DNA of 64,000 bases from DATKWD01 sp963704815 (GTDB lineage: Bacteria > Actinomycetota > Acidimicrobiia > Acidimicrobiales > Salinilacustritrichaceae). This document shows positions 1 through 9,498 of this stretch, one piece after another. Under the pieces are notes generated by a model. The model had not been told where the DNA came from. It saw only the letters and a list, made by a program, of their open reading frames with translations, and ran no database searches. Every line of letters begins with the position of its first letter. Position 1 is the first letter of the stretch. A program made the translations under genes and the position numbers. The stretch is from the NCBI GenBank assembly GCA_963704815.1, contig CAVPHU010000010.1:186001-250000 (forward strand), in the 5' to 3' direction.

Positions 1-999
1 TGGGCCGAGCCGGTCATGGGCTACATGCACCGGGGCTACGAGAAGCTCACCGAGGTCCGCACGTATCCGCAGGTCACCACCCTGATCAACCGCATCGACT
101 GGCTCGGGAGCTTTGCCAACGAGGTGCCGTTCATCCTCGCCTCCGAGCAACTGATGGACGTCGAGGCTCCCGATCGGGCCAAGTGGATCCGCACGCTGCT
201 GTTCGAGTTGGGTCGCATCGGCCACATCGTGCTGTTCCTCGGCGACATGTCGTTGCAGCTGGGTGCGGTGACGCCTGCGTTCTACGCCTTCCGCGATCGC
301 GAGTTCGTGCTCAACCAGATCGAGGCGGCGACCGGCGGTCGTTTCCACCCGAACTTCGACCGCATCGGTGGCGTCAAGGACGACCTTCCGAAGGGTTGGC
401 TCGAGGACACCAAGGCCGTGATGAAGCGGGTCCGCGGCTTCTGCGACCAGATGGAGGACCTGCTGCTCGGCAACGTCATCTTCGACGAGCGGACGCGAGG
501 CATCGGGGTCATCCCCGCCGACAAGGCCCGTGCCTACGGGCTCTCCGGAGCCAACCTCCGCGCGTCGGGCGTCGACTGGGACATCCGGCGCGACAACAAC
601 GTCGGCCTCTGCTACGACGAGCTCGACTGGAAGGTCTGGACCCACCCCGACGGCGACAGCTACAGCCGCTTCTGGGTCCGGCTCCAGGAGACGCGCGAGG
701 CCAGCCACATGGTCGACCAGATGTGCGACGGCCTGCCGAGCGGGCCGATCATGGCGAAGGTGCCCCGCATCATCAAGGTGCCGGCGGGCGAGGCCTACGT
801 GGCCACTGAGAACCCGCTCGGCGAGATGGGGTTCCACGTCATCAGCAAGGGCGACCTCGGCCCGTATCGGGTCAAGATCCGCACGGCCAGCTTCTCGAAC
901 ATGAGCATCACGCCGTGGCTGCTCAAGGGGGTCTACGTCCCCGACATCGTCGCCATCCTCGCCAGCCTCTACTTCATCCTCGGGGACATCGACCGATGA
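1..999 (+). CDS. nuoD: NADH-quinone oxidoreductase subunit D (5' end outside window)
   Basis: The 49-kDa-type subunit of the peripheral arm of respiratory complex I, which forms much of the quinone pocket with NuoB and NuoH. The reading frame is open from base 1, so the start lies upstream; 332 codons are visible. Recognisable family features are HRGYEK near residue 10, the RIGGVKDDLP stretch, the LRASGVDWD region and a C-terminal GDIDR where homologues end in G(D/E)VDR. The RIDW segment carries Trp where characterised homologues have a quinone-contacting Tyr. It is followed by nuoH with only a six-codon ORF between them. Identity is certain from family-wide similarity and operon context. Confidence 0.98.
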   Translation, partial: WAEPVMGYMHRGYEKLTEVRTYPQVTTLINRIDWLGSFANEVPFILASEQLMDVEAPDRAKWIRTLLFELGRIGHIVLFLGDMSLQLGAVTPAFYAFRDREFVLNQIEAATGGRFHPNFDRIGGVKDDLPKGWLEDTKAVMKRVRGFCDQMEDLLLGNVIFDERTRGIGVIPADKARAYGLSGANLRASGVDWDIRRDNNVGLCYDELDWKVWTHPDGDSYSRFWVRLQETREASHMVDQMCDGLPSGPIMAKVPRIIKVPAGEAYVATENPLGEMGFHVISKGDLGPYRVKIRTASFSNMSITPWLLKGVYVPDIVAILASLYFILGDIDR

Positions 1000-1016
1000 T
1001 GGGGTCGCTCCGATGA
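996..1016 (+). CDS. Six-codon coupled minigene between nuoD and nuoH
   Basis: ATG at 996 overlaps the nuoD stop (ATGA). The ORF reads MMGSLR and stops at a TGA that overlaps the nuoH ATG. The direct repeat CCGATGAT flanks a 9-bp core, GGGGTCGCT. The core resembles the 3' end of the longer junction elements before nuoJ and rpsH, which end in CTCTCCGATG or CGCTCCGATG. It may be the shortest form or an excision scar of that family. Translation is inferred, not shown. Confidence 0.35.
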   Translation: MMGSLR

Positions 1017-2062
1017 TCTTGGGCCTCGATCTGGCGTACTGGCAGGAGTCGGTGCTGCGGTCCGTCGGGATCCTGGTTGCCGTGCTGCTGCCCGCCGGCA
1101 CCTTCGTCTACCTGTTCCTGTTCAAGATGGTCAGCTTCATGCAGAGCCGGTTGGGCCCGATGGAAGCCGGCCCCTACGGATCGATGCAGCTGCTCGCCGA
1201 GGTCGGCAAGTTCCTCCAGAAGGAGGACATCGTCCCCGAACGGGCCGACCGCACGATGTTCAAGGCGGCGCCCTACCTCGTCGTCGGCACCGTCCTGCTC
1301 GTCTATGCCGGCGTGCCGTTCGGACCCGATGCCGTCTTCACCGACTTCGACACCGGCATCTTCTACATCATGGCCGTGAGCTCGATCTCGGTGATCGGGA
1401 TCCTGCTGGCCGGTTGGTCGTCGGCGAGCAAGTTCTCGCTGCTCGGCGCGGTGCGGGCCGCAGGCCAGCTCATCGCGTACGAACTCCCGCTGGTCCTGGC
1501 CGTGATCGGTGTCGTGATCCAAGCCGGCACGCTCAACATGCAGGGCATCATCGCCGCCCAGTACGAGGGCGAGATCTTCGGCTTCGGCGGGTTCGGGAAC
1601 CCGTTCTTCCTCACCCAGATCGTCGGGCTGGTGGTCTTCCTGATCGCCACCCAGGCCGAGCTCACCCAGACGCCGTTCGACATGCCGATCGCCGAGTCCG
1701 AGCTCGTCACCGGCTACATGACCGAGTACTCGGGCCTGCGGTTCCTGCTGTTCTTCATCGGCGAGTTCGCCACCGCGGGTGCGTTCGGAGCCGTCGCCGC
1801 GGTCTTGTTCATGGGCGGCTGGACCATGCCGCCGTTCGTCCACGACCTCATCGGGGTCGATCCGGGCGACGACATCATGAACGTCCTCGGGCCGCTGGTC
1901 ATGTTGTCGAAGATGCTGATGGTCGGCGGATTGATCTTCTTCATTCGCTTCACCTACCCCCGCCTGAGGGAAGATCAGCTCCAGCAGTTCGCGTGGAAGC
2001 TGCTCATCCCGATCAGCCTGGTCAACATCGCCGTGACCGGCATCCTGAAGGTGGCGTTCTGA
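1013..2062 (+). CDS. nuoH: NADH-quinone oxidoreductase subunit H
   Basis: Membrane subunit of complex I that joins the quinone chamber to the proton-translocating arm; 349 aa, normal for the family, with about eight hydrophobic segments. The diagnostic cytoplasmic loop is clear: a Thr-Gln-Ala-Glu stretch, PFDMPIAESELVTGY, then TEYSG, with the conserved acidic residues of the E-channel. The start ATG at 1013 overlaps the stop of a six-codon upstream ORF, suggesting translational coupling. nuoI follows 3 bp after the stop, so the two are certainly cotranscribed. Confidence 0.98.
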   Translation: MILGLDLAYWQESVLRSVGILVAVLLPAGTFVYLFLFKMVSFMQSRLGPMEAGPYGSMQLLAEVGKFLQKEDIVPERADRTMFKAAPYLVVGTVLLVYAGVPFGPDAVFTDFDTGIFYIMAVSSISVIGILLAGWSSASKFSLLGAVRAAGQLIAYELPLVLAVIGVVIQAGTLNMQGIIAAQYEGEIFGFGGFGNPFFLTQIVGLVVFLIATQAELTQTPFDMPIAESELVTGYMTEYSGLRFLLFFIGEFATAGAFGAVAAVLFMGGWTMPPFVHDLIGVDPGDDIMNVLGPLVMLSKMLMVGGLIFFIRFTYPRLREDQLQQFAWKLLIPISLVNIAVTGILKVAF

Positions 2063-2065
2063 ATC

Positions 2066-2563
2066 ATGAAGATCTCCAAAGCCATCGGTGGCCTCGTCAA
2101 GGGCCCGACCGTCACCCTCCGCGAACTGTTCCGTCCGAACGTGACCGTGCAGTACCCGCACGAGAAGGAGGCGCCGCCGCCCCGCTCTCGTGGCGTCATC
2201 GCCCTGAAGGAAGAGAACTGCACGGTTTGCATGCTGTGTGCGCGCAGCTGCCCCGACTGGTGCATCTACATCGAGGGTCACAAGCACAAGGCGCCACCTC
2301 GCCGACCGGGTGGCAAGGAGCGCACCGTCTCGGCGCTCGACCGGTTCGACATCGACTACAGCCTCTGCATGTACTGCGGGATCTGTGTCGAGGTCTGCCC
2401 GTTCGACGCGCTGTTCTGGACGCCCGAGTTCGAGTACTCCGAGCTCCGGATCGCCGATCTGCTCCACGACAAGGAGCGCCTCGGTGAGTGGATGGAGACC
2501 GTCCCGGATTTCGAGCCCTACGAGGCCGGCTCCGAACAGAAGGTCAGGAAGGTTCCCCGATGA
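2066..2563 (+). CDS. nuoI: NADH-quinone oxidoreductase subunit I
   Basis: Ferredoxin-like subunit (165 aa) that carries iron-sulfur clusters N6a and N6b and passes electrons to NuoB. Two 4Fe-4S motifs are visible: CTVCMLCARSCP around residues 52-63 and CMYCGICVEVCP around residues 95-106, each Cx2Cx2Cx3CP. The N-terminus is amphipathic, as expected for membrane-surface attachment. The C-terminal tail is slightly extended and charged. The stop codon overlaps the ATG of a repeat-derived minigene that separates it from nuoJ. Confidence 0.98.
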   Translation: MKISKAIGGLVKGPTVTLRELFRPNVTVQYPHEKEAPPPRSRGVIALKEENCTVCMLCARSCPDWCIYIEGHKHKAPPRRPGGKERTVSALDRFDIDYSLCMYCGICVEVCPFDALFWTPEFEYSELRIADLLHDKERLGEWMETVPDFEPYEAGSEQKVRKVPR

Positions 2564-2646
2564 CGTGCGTTCCCCGGCCACGCAGGCCGCGTCTGGCCGG
2601 TCTCCTCGTGCCTCGTCGACCTCGCACCGGCGGTCCTCTCCGATGA
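2560..2646 (+). CDS. Repeat-derived coupled minigene upstream of nuoJ
   Basis: A 28-codon ORF, beginning MTCVPRPRRPR, whose ATG overlaps the nuoI stop (ATGA) and whose TGA overlaps the nuoJ ATG (CCGATGA). The DNA is a member of the dispersed repeat called type A here: it contains CCCCGGCCACGCAGGCCG and CTCCTCGTGCCTCGTCG, both also found before rpsH and in the array at 15.9-16.2 kb. The 3' end (GGCGGTCCTCTCC) could serve as the nuoJ ribosome-binding region. The flanks CCGATGA are duplicated. Peptide function is unknown; it may matter only for coupling. Confidence 0.45.
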   Translation: MTCVPRPRRPRLAGLLVPRRPRTGGPLR

Positions 2647-3158
2647 TCGCTGCTGCGGTTGCGCAGAACATCTTCTTCTACGTCATCGCTGCGGTGATGG
2701 TGTTCGCCGCGTTCCGGGTCGTCACGACCAAGAACGTCGTGCACGCAGCGGTGTTCCTGGTGATGGTGCTCGCCGGTGTCGGCGCTCAGTTCATCCTGCT
2801 CGCCGCCGAGTTCATCGCCGTCACCCAGGTGCTCGTCTACATCGGCGCCGTGGTCGTCCTCATCCTGTTCGGCACGATGCTCACCCGGGCGAAGATCGGA
2901 CGCGACGTCGACCTGACCCACGACTACTGGTTCGCCGGCGCCATCACCTCGGTGTTGCTGTTCGGAGTCATGGGATACGCGCTCTGGGATGCGTTCGACA
3001 GCACGGCCCTCCCCAGCGACACGCGCATCGGGAACCCCAGCAACACCGCCGCGGTCTCCGACGCCATCTTCGGGCAGTACCTCGTGCCGTTCGAAGCCAT
3101 CTCGGTGCTCCTGCTGGCCGCCCTCGTCGGCGCGATCGTCATCGCGAGGAGGGACTGA
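2643..3158 (+). CDS. nuoJ: NADH-quinone oxidoreductase subunit J
   Basis: Small membrane subunit of complex I, 171 aa with five predicted hydrophobic helices; its TM3 (the AEFIAVTQVLVYIGAVVVL region) holds the pi-bulge involved in coupling. ATG at 2643 is chosen because it gives the normal hydrophobic N-terminus (MIAAAVAQN). The frame is open further upstream, but that stretch is nuoI sequence in another frame plus the inserted repeat. The stop is followed after 2 bp by a 17-codon ORF leading into nuoK. Confidence 0.96.
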   Translation: MIAAAVAQNIFFYVIAAVMVFAAFRVVTTKNVVHAAVFLVMVLAGVGAQFILLAAEFIAVTQVLVYIGAVVVLILFGTMLTRAKIGRDVDLTHDYWFAGAITSVLLFGVMGYALWDAFDSTALPSDTRIGNPSNTAAVSDAIFGQYLVPFEAISVLLLAALVGAIVIARRD

Positions 3159-3160
3159 CC

Positions 3161-3214
3161 ATGAGCACTCGGCATGGCTTCGAACCGTTCAGTCCCGGGG
3201 AGGCGGGAGTCTGA
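3161..3214 (+). CDS. 17-codon coupled ORF before nuoK
   Basis: Starts 2 bp after the nuoJ stop and reads MSTRHGFEPFSPGEAGV. Its TGA shares the A of the nuoK ATG (TGATG). It occupies the position held by repeat minigenes at other junctions, but its sequence shows only weak resemblance to them. It may be a decayed copy or chance. It contains the GGGGAGGCGGGAG stretch that probably acts as the nuoK Shine-Dalgarno. Confidence 0.35.
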   Translation: MSTRHGFEPFSPGEAGV

Positions 3215-3540
3215 TGGACGCGCTCTACCTGAATCAGTTCCTCTTCCTCGGTGCCATCTTGTTCTGCATCGGCGTCTACGGCGTGCTCGCCAAGCGCAAC
3301 TCCGTGCTCGTGCTCATGTCGGTCGAACTGATCCTCAACGCCGTCAACATCAACTTCATCGCTTTCGGCGCCTACTGGAGCGGCCAGCCCGGCGGGTCGC
3401 CGATCTCGGGCACGGTGTTCGCCCTGTTCGTGATCGCCGTCGCCGCAGCCGAGGTCGGCGTCGGCCTGGCGATCATCCTGCTCATCTATCGCAACCGCAA
3501 GAGTGTCGACCTCAACGACGTCGACCTCATGAAGGGATAA
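3214..3540 (+). CDS. nuoK: NADH-quinone oxidoreductase subunit K
   Basis: Three-helix membrane subunit of complex I, 108 aa. The second helix shows the family signature MSVELILNAVN with its conserved Glu; a second acidic residue lies in AAAEVGVGLAI. Both Glu residues are part of the proton-conduction E-channel. ATG at 3214 follows GGGGAGGCGGGAG at a suitable distance. Downstream, instead of nuoL directly, there is a tandem repeat of small ORFs. Confidence 0.97.
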   Translation: MDALYLNQFLFLGAILFCIGVYGVLAKRNSVLVLMSVELILNAVNINFIAFGAYWSGQPGGSPISGTVFALFVIAVAAAEVGVGLAIILLIYRNRKSVDLNDVDLMKG

Positions 3541-3550
3541 GGGGGGATCG

Positions 3551-3664
3551 ATGCTCGAGAACGCTGTGCTGCTGCGGTCGGCTCCTTCGTCGCCTCCCTG
3601 CTCGTCGGGGCGCTGGCGCTTCCTCCCCGCCGAGGGATCATCCAAGTGGGTGGCGCATGCTTGA
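3551..3664 (+). CDS. Coupled minigene 1 of 3 before nuoL
   Basis: A 37-codon ORF starting MLENAVLLRSAPSSPP, 10 bp after the nuoK stop and preceded by a G-run (GGGGGG) that could act as ribosome-binding site. Its TGA at 3662 overlaps the next copy's ATG by 8 bp (ATGCTTGA). Possibly MLENAVLL is the original NuoL N-terminus, separated from the rest by the repeat. Expression is unproven. Confidence 0.35.
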   Translation: MLENAVLLRSAPSSPPCSSGRWRFLPAEGSSKWVAHA

Positions 3665-3770
3665 GAACGCTGTGCTGCTGCGGTCGGCTCCTTCGTCGCC
3701 TCCCTGCTCGTCGGGGCGCTGGCGCTTCCTCCCCGCCGAGGGATCATCCAAGTGGGTGGCGCATGCTTGA
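3657..3770 (+). CDS. Coupled minigene 2 of 3 before nuoL
   Basis: Second 37-codon copy, nearly identical to the first (its second codon is CTT instead of CTC). It starts in the ATGCTTGA overlap with copy 1 and ends in the same overlap with copy 3. Confidence 0.35.
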   Translation: MLENAVLLRSAPSSPPCSSGRWRFLPAEGSSKWVAHA

Positions 3771-3848
3771 GAACGCTGTGCTGCTGCGGTCGGCTCCTTC
3801 GTCGCCTCCCTGCCGCTGGCGCTTCTCCCCGCCGAGGGATCATCAGGG

Positions 3849-3861
<13 letters not shown>
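3763..3861 (+). CDS. Coupled minigene 3 of 3, overlapping nuoL start
   Basis: Third copy, internally shortened, 32 codons. Its stop at 3859-3861 lies inside nuoL, 10 bp past the nuoL GTG at 3849, so translation of this ORF would carry ribosomes across the nuoL start. Confidence 0.35.
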
Positions 3862-6125
<2,264 letters not shown>

Positions 6126-6148
6126 CGCAGAGAGAGAATCACCGCAAC

Positions 6149-6244
6149 GTGACTGAATCTTCCGCTCCCCGGCCGCTCGGGCCGCAATTGGCCGGCCTCC
6201 TCGTGCCTCGTCGGCCTCGCATGACTAGGAGTCGCCCCACGTGA
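6149..6244 (+). CDS. Coupled minigene 1 of 2 before nuoM
   Basis: A 31-codon ORF starting MTESSAPRPLGPQLAGLL, beginning at GTG. Its TGA overlaps the next GTG (GTGA). It is rich in Pro, Arg and Leu, with no recognisable domain. Confidence 0.4.
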   Translation: MTESSAPRPLGPQLAGLLVPRRPRMTRSRPT

Positions 6245-6332
6245 CTGATTCTTCCGCTCCCCGGCCGCTCGGGCCGCAATTGGCCGGCCTCCTCGTGCCT
6301 CGTCGGCCTCGCATGACTAGGAGTCGCCCCAC
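6149..6332 (+). repeat. 92-bp tandem repeat between nuoL and nuoM (type A repeat)
   Basis: Two nearly identical 92-bp units start at GTG 6149 and GTG 6241; the nuoM GTG at 6333 is exactly one period later. Each holds CTCCTCGTGCCTCGTCG followed by GCCTCGCAT, and ends ACTAGGAGTCGCCCCAC just before the next GTG. The unit begins with GTGACTGA(A/T)TC, a near copy of the nuoM start GTGACCGATTA. This fits insertion with duplication of the gene start, then tandem doubling. Confidence 0.88.
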
Positions 6333-6336
6333 GTGA
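6241..6336 (+). CDS. Coupled minigene 2 of 2 before nuoM
   Basis: Second 31-codon copy, starting MTDSSAPRP. The first three residues match NuoM (MTD). The stop TGA overlaps the nuoM GTG (GTGA). The AGGAG in its 3' end is the plausible ribosome-binding site for nuoM. Confidence 0.4.
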   Translation: MTDSSAPRPLGPQLAGLLVPRRPRMTRSRPT

Positions 6337-7880
6337 CCGATTACACCCACTACCTGAGTGCCATGGTGTTCGTGCCGCTGGTCGGCGCGGTCATCATGAT
6401 GCTGATCCCGAAGACCGAGGAGTCGCTGCACAAGCTCGTCGCCCTCGGCACGACCCTGGTGTCGGGTGGCTTCGGCGTCTTCCTGTTCACCAAGTTCGAC
6501 TACGACAACTCCGGGGTGCTCCAGTTCTTCGCCGACGAGACCTGGATCCCGGTCATCAAGTCGAACTACATCGTCGGTCTCGACGGACTCTCGCTCCCGC
6601 TGGTCGCCCTGACGCTGCTCATCACGCCGCTCGTCATCGTCTACAGCTGGAACCACTTCCCGGAGCCGCACAACCCGAAGGCGTTCCTCATCCTGATCCT
6701 GGTGCTCCAGACCGGGATGCTCGGGAGCTTCGTCGCCCAGGACCTCATCTTGTTCTTCGTGTTCTTCGAGCTCGTGCTGCTGCCGATGTACTTCATGATC
6801 GGCGTGTGGGGCGGCCCCGAGCGGCAGTACGCGTCGATCAAGTTCTTCCTCTACACCCTGTTCGGTTCGGCGCTGATGATCGTCAGCTTCCTGGCGCTGT
6901 TCTTCGTGGCCGGCGGCGAGACGTTCTCGATGGTCGGTCTGGCCGACGGGGTTGCCGCACGAGACATCGCCCTGTCGACCCAGGTGCTGATCTTCGGCGG
7001 CATGTTCATGGGCTTCGGCATCAAGGTGCCGATGTTCCCGTTCCACACCTGGCTTCCCGACGCCCACACCCAGGCGCCGACCCAGGGCTCGGTGATCCTG
7101 GCTGCCATCCTGCTGAAGCTCGGCACCTACGGCTTCATCCGGGTCGCCATCCCGATCCTGCCCGAGGCCGCCATCGAGTGGGCTCCGTGGATCGGGCTGC
7201 TCGCCGTCATCGGCATCATCTACGGCGCCCTGGGCTGCCTGGCCCAGACCGACATGAAGCGGCTCATCGCCTTCTCGTCGGTGGCCCACATGGGCTTCAT
7301 GATGCTCGGCATCGCCACCCTCACCGACTTCGGCCTCAACGCCGCCGTGTTCGGCATGGTCGCCCACGGCCTCATCACCGGCATGCTGTTCTTCATCGCC
7401 GGCTCGGTGAAGGAGCGCTACCACACCCTCGAGATCAAGCGCCTCGGCGGGCTGCTCCTCTCAGGCGCCCCGCATGGGTTGGATCCTCGGCTTCTGCGTG
7501 ATGGCCTCGCTCGGCCTTCCGGGCCTCGCCGGGTTCTGGGGCGAGTTCCCGGCCATCCTGGCGGCCTACAACCCGGCGCCGGGCCTGCCCGTCGAGACTG
7601 TTCCGCGTCTACATGGTCGATCGCCGCGCTCGGCACCGTGCTCGCCGCCGGCTACCTGCTGTGGCTGTTCCAGCGGACGTCGTTCGGCACGCCGACCGAC
7701 GAGTTCGCCGACGAGCGACATCCACGACGTGCAGCTCACCGAGTGGATCGCCTGGACACCGCTGGTCGTCCTCATCGTCGTCCTCGGCATCTTCCCGAAC
7801 ATCATCTTCTCGATCACCGACGACGGCGTCCGATCGTCGCCGCGGACGCCGTGCCACGCGGCGGGGCTGTGGCGGGTAGT
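6333..7880 (+). CDS. nuoM: NADH-quinone oxidoreductase subunit M (frame broken in the 3' part)
   Basis: Middle antiporter-like proton-pumping subunit of complex I. The first ~375 codons are intact and diagnostic: Glu in FFELVLLPMYF, Lys in FGIKVPMFPFHTWLPDAH, and the LAQTDMKRLIAFSS segment. From about 7461 the protein continues only if single extra bases are skipped (around 7461, 7600, 7619 and 7716, then an uncertain change near 7830): GWILGFCVMASLGLPG in one frame, IAALGTVLAAGYLLW in another, then IHDVQLTEWIAWTP. The peptide sequence is otherwise well conserved. The stop cannot be placed exactly; about 7880 is an estimate. The start is GTG 6333. Confidence 0.9.
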
Positions 7881-7882
7881 CG

Positions 7883-9415
7883 ATGCTCCTTGCTGGCCCA
7901 GGTCGGCGAGTTCGTCCGACCCGACGCTCGACTTCCACGCGCTCGCGCCCGAGATCGTGCTGGTCGGCACGATCGTCGTCGTGCTGCTGGCCGACCTGCT
8001 GACCCCACCGGAGCGGGGCAGTGCGGCGTTGCCCGCCCTCGCCGGCATCGGCTTGCTCGCGTCGATGATCCCGGTGCTGACCCTCGCCATCGACGGTGCC
8101 GACCGGGTGATGTTCGGCGGCGCCTACGTGGTCGACGACTTCTCGCTCGTGCTCAAGGCGCTGTTCCTGCTCTCGGGCTACATCGTGGTGCTGCTGTCGA
8201 CCAACTACATCGCCGAGGGCGACTACTCGGAGGGCGAGTACTACTTCCTGCTCCTCTGTCTCGATCCTGGGCATGATCGTCATGGCGTCGGCCCGCGACC
8301 TCATCTCGATCTTCGTGGCGCTCGAACTGCTGTCGATCCCCGCCTACATGCTCGCCGGCTGGCGCAAGCGAGACCTGAAGGGCAACGAGGCCGGCGTGAA
8401 GTACTACCTGATGGGCGTCTTCGCCTCGGCCGTGATGCTCTACGGCATGTCGCTGCGTCTACGGCGTCACCGGCTCGACGGTGCTCATGCGACATCGGTG
8501 CGCAGCCTCGACGCCAACGTCGAGGGCCGAGCCGGCGATCCTCACCGCTCGGCATCGTGTTCGTGCTCATCGGGTTCGCGCTTCAAGGTCTCCGCGGTGC
8601 CGTTCCACACCTGGGCGCCCGACACCTACGAGGGCGCGCCGACCCCGGTCACCGCGTTCCTCGCCGTGCTGTCGAAGGCCGCCGGCTTCGTGGCGCTGCT
8701 CAAGCTCATCTTCGTCGGCGTTCCCGGCGCGGGCCGACGTCGTCCAGCCCGCTCATGTGGGTGCTCGCCGCGGCGACCATGACCGTCGGCAACCTCATCG
8801 CCCTGCGCCAGACCAACGTGGTGCGCATGCTCGCCTACTCGTCGGATCGCCCAGGCCGGCTTCATGCTGGCGCCCCTCGCCGTGGTCGGCGACAACGCCG
8901 GCGGCCGAGCGCGCTCGACGGCCGTCGTCACCTACCTGCTCATCTACGCCGCCATGAACCTCGGCGCCTTCGCCGTGGTGATCGCCGTCGCCCGCAAGAC
9001 CGGCTCGGGCGAGATCTCGCTCCTTCGGCGGGCTCTTCCAGTACGCCCCCGGCCTCACCGTGCTCATGACGATCTTCCTGTTCTCGCCTGGCCGGCATCC
9101 CGCCGCTCGGCGGCTGGTTGGCCAAGTTCGAGGTCTTCCGGGCCGTGCGTGTCGGCCAACACACCGGCGGCCTACGTCCTCGCGCGTGGTCGTGGCCGTC
9201 AACTCGGTGATCGCGCTCTTCTACTACGCCAACGTCGCCCGGGAGATGTGGATGAACCCGGTCCCCGACGGCGACGAGACCCCGATCCGCGTCCCCCCGC
9301 GCCTCGTGGCCGCCGTCGGCATCACGGCGGTGCTCACCCTGGCCTTCGGCGTGAGCAACCTGGCCACCCGGTTCGGAAACCTCGCCGAACTCACCAATCT
9401 CGCCACCGGCAACTG
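7883..9415 (+). pseudogene. nuoN: NADH-quinone oxidoreductase subunit N, reading frame broken by many single-base insertions
   Basis: Third antiporter-like subunit of complex I. Fragments in all three frames join into a complete NuoN: LDFHALAPEIVLVGTIVVV, LISIFVALELLSIPAYMLA, VSAVPFHTWAPDTYEGA (pump His/Trp region), MTVGNLIALRQTNVVRML, AMNLGAFAVVIAVA, and a clean C-terminal piece from about 9185 to the TGA at 9415. I count roughly fifteen shifts. Most are a single extra C or G at what would be a codon boundary (for example near 8260, 8456, 8490, 8581, 8845, 9020, 9086, 9148 and 9184). Conserved residues are kept, so decay is recent or the shifts are sequencing or assembly errors. The probable start is ATG 7883. 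Confidence 0.85.
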
Positions 9416-9430
9416 ACGTCGCAAACCCCG

Positions 9431-9482
9431 GCATCTGTGGTGGATGTCGGACCGAATTCGGTTCGTTCTGACCCACAGATGC
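9431..9482. repeat. 52-bp inverted repeat after nuoN
   Basis: GCATCTGTGG is mirrored by CCACAGATGC at the other end, with the perfect palindrome CCGAATTCGG in the centre. It lies between the nuoN stop and the midA start. There is no T-tract, so it is either a factor-dependent terminator or processing hairpin, or a palindromic repeat element. No second copy was found in this window. Confidence 0.6.
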
Positions 9483-9498
9483 GCAGGGGTGGTCGGTC

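Larger units (their letters stand above)
3551..3848 (+). repeat. 106-bp tandem repeat between nuoK and nuoL (type B repeat)
   Basis: Units start at 3551, 3657 and 3763, spaced exactly 106 bp; the third is shortened to 86 bp and runs into nuoL. Each unit begins with ATG plus codons for LENAVLL and ends in a decayed version of the nuoL start region (GGATCATC then GTGGGTGGCG). The reverse complement contains GCGACGAAGGAGCCGAC, identical over 17 bases to the block repeated in nusG, plus GCGCCAGC and GCAGCAGCAC words. It looks like insertion near the nuoL start followed by tandem duplication. Confidence 0.85.

Noticed and set aside
7461..9190. Programmed +1 frameshifting in nuoM/nuoN
   Set aside because: About twenty sites with no shared slippery codon, structure or rare codon; sequence error or recent mutation is simpler.
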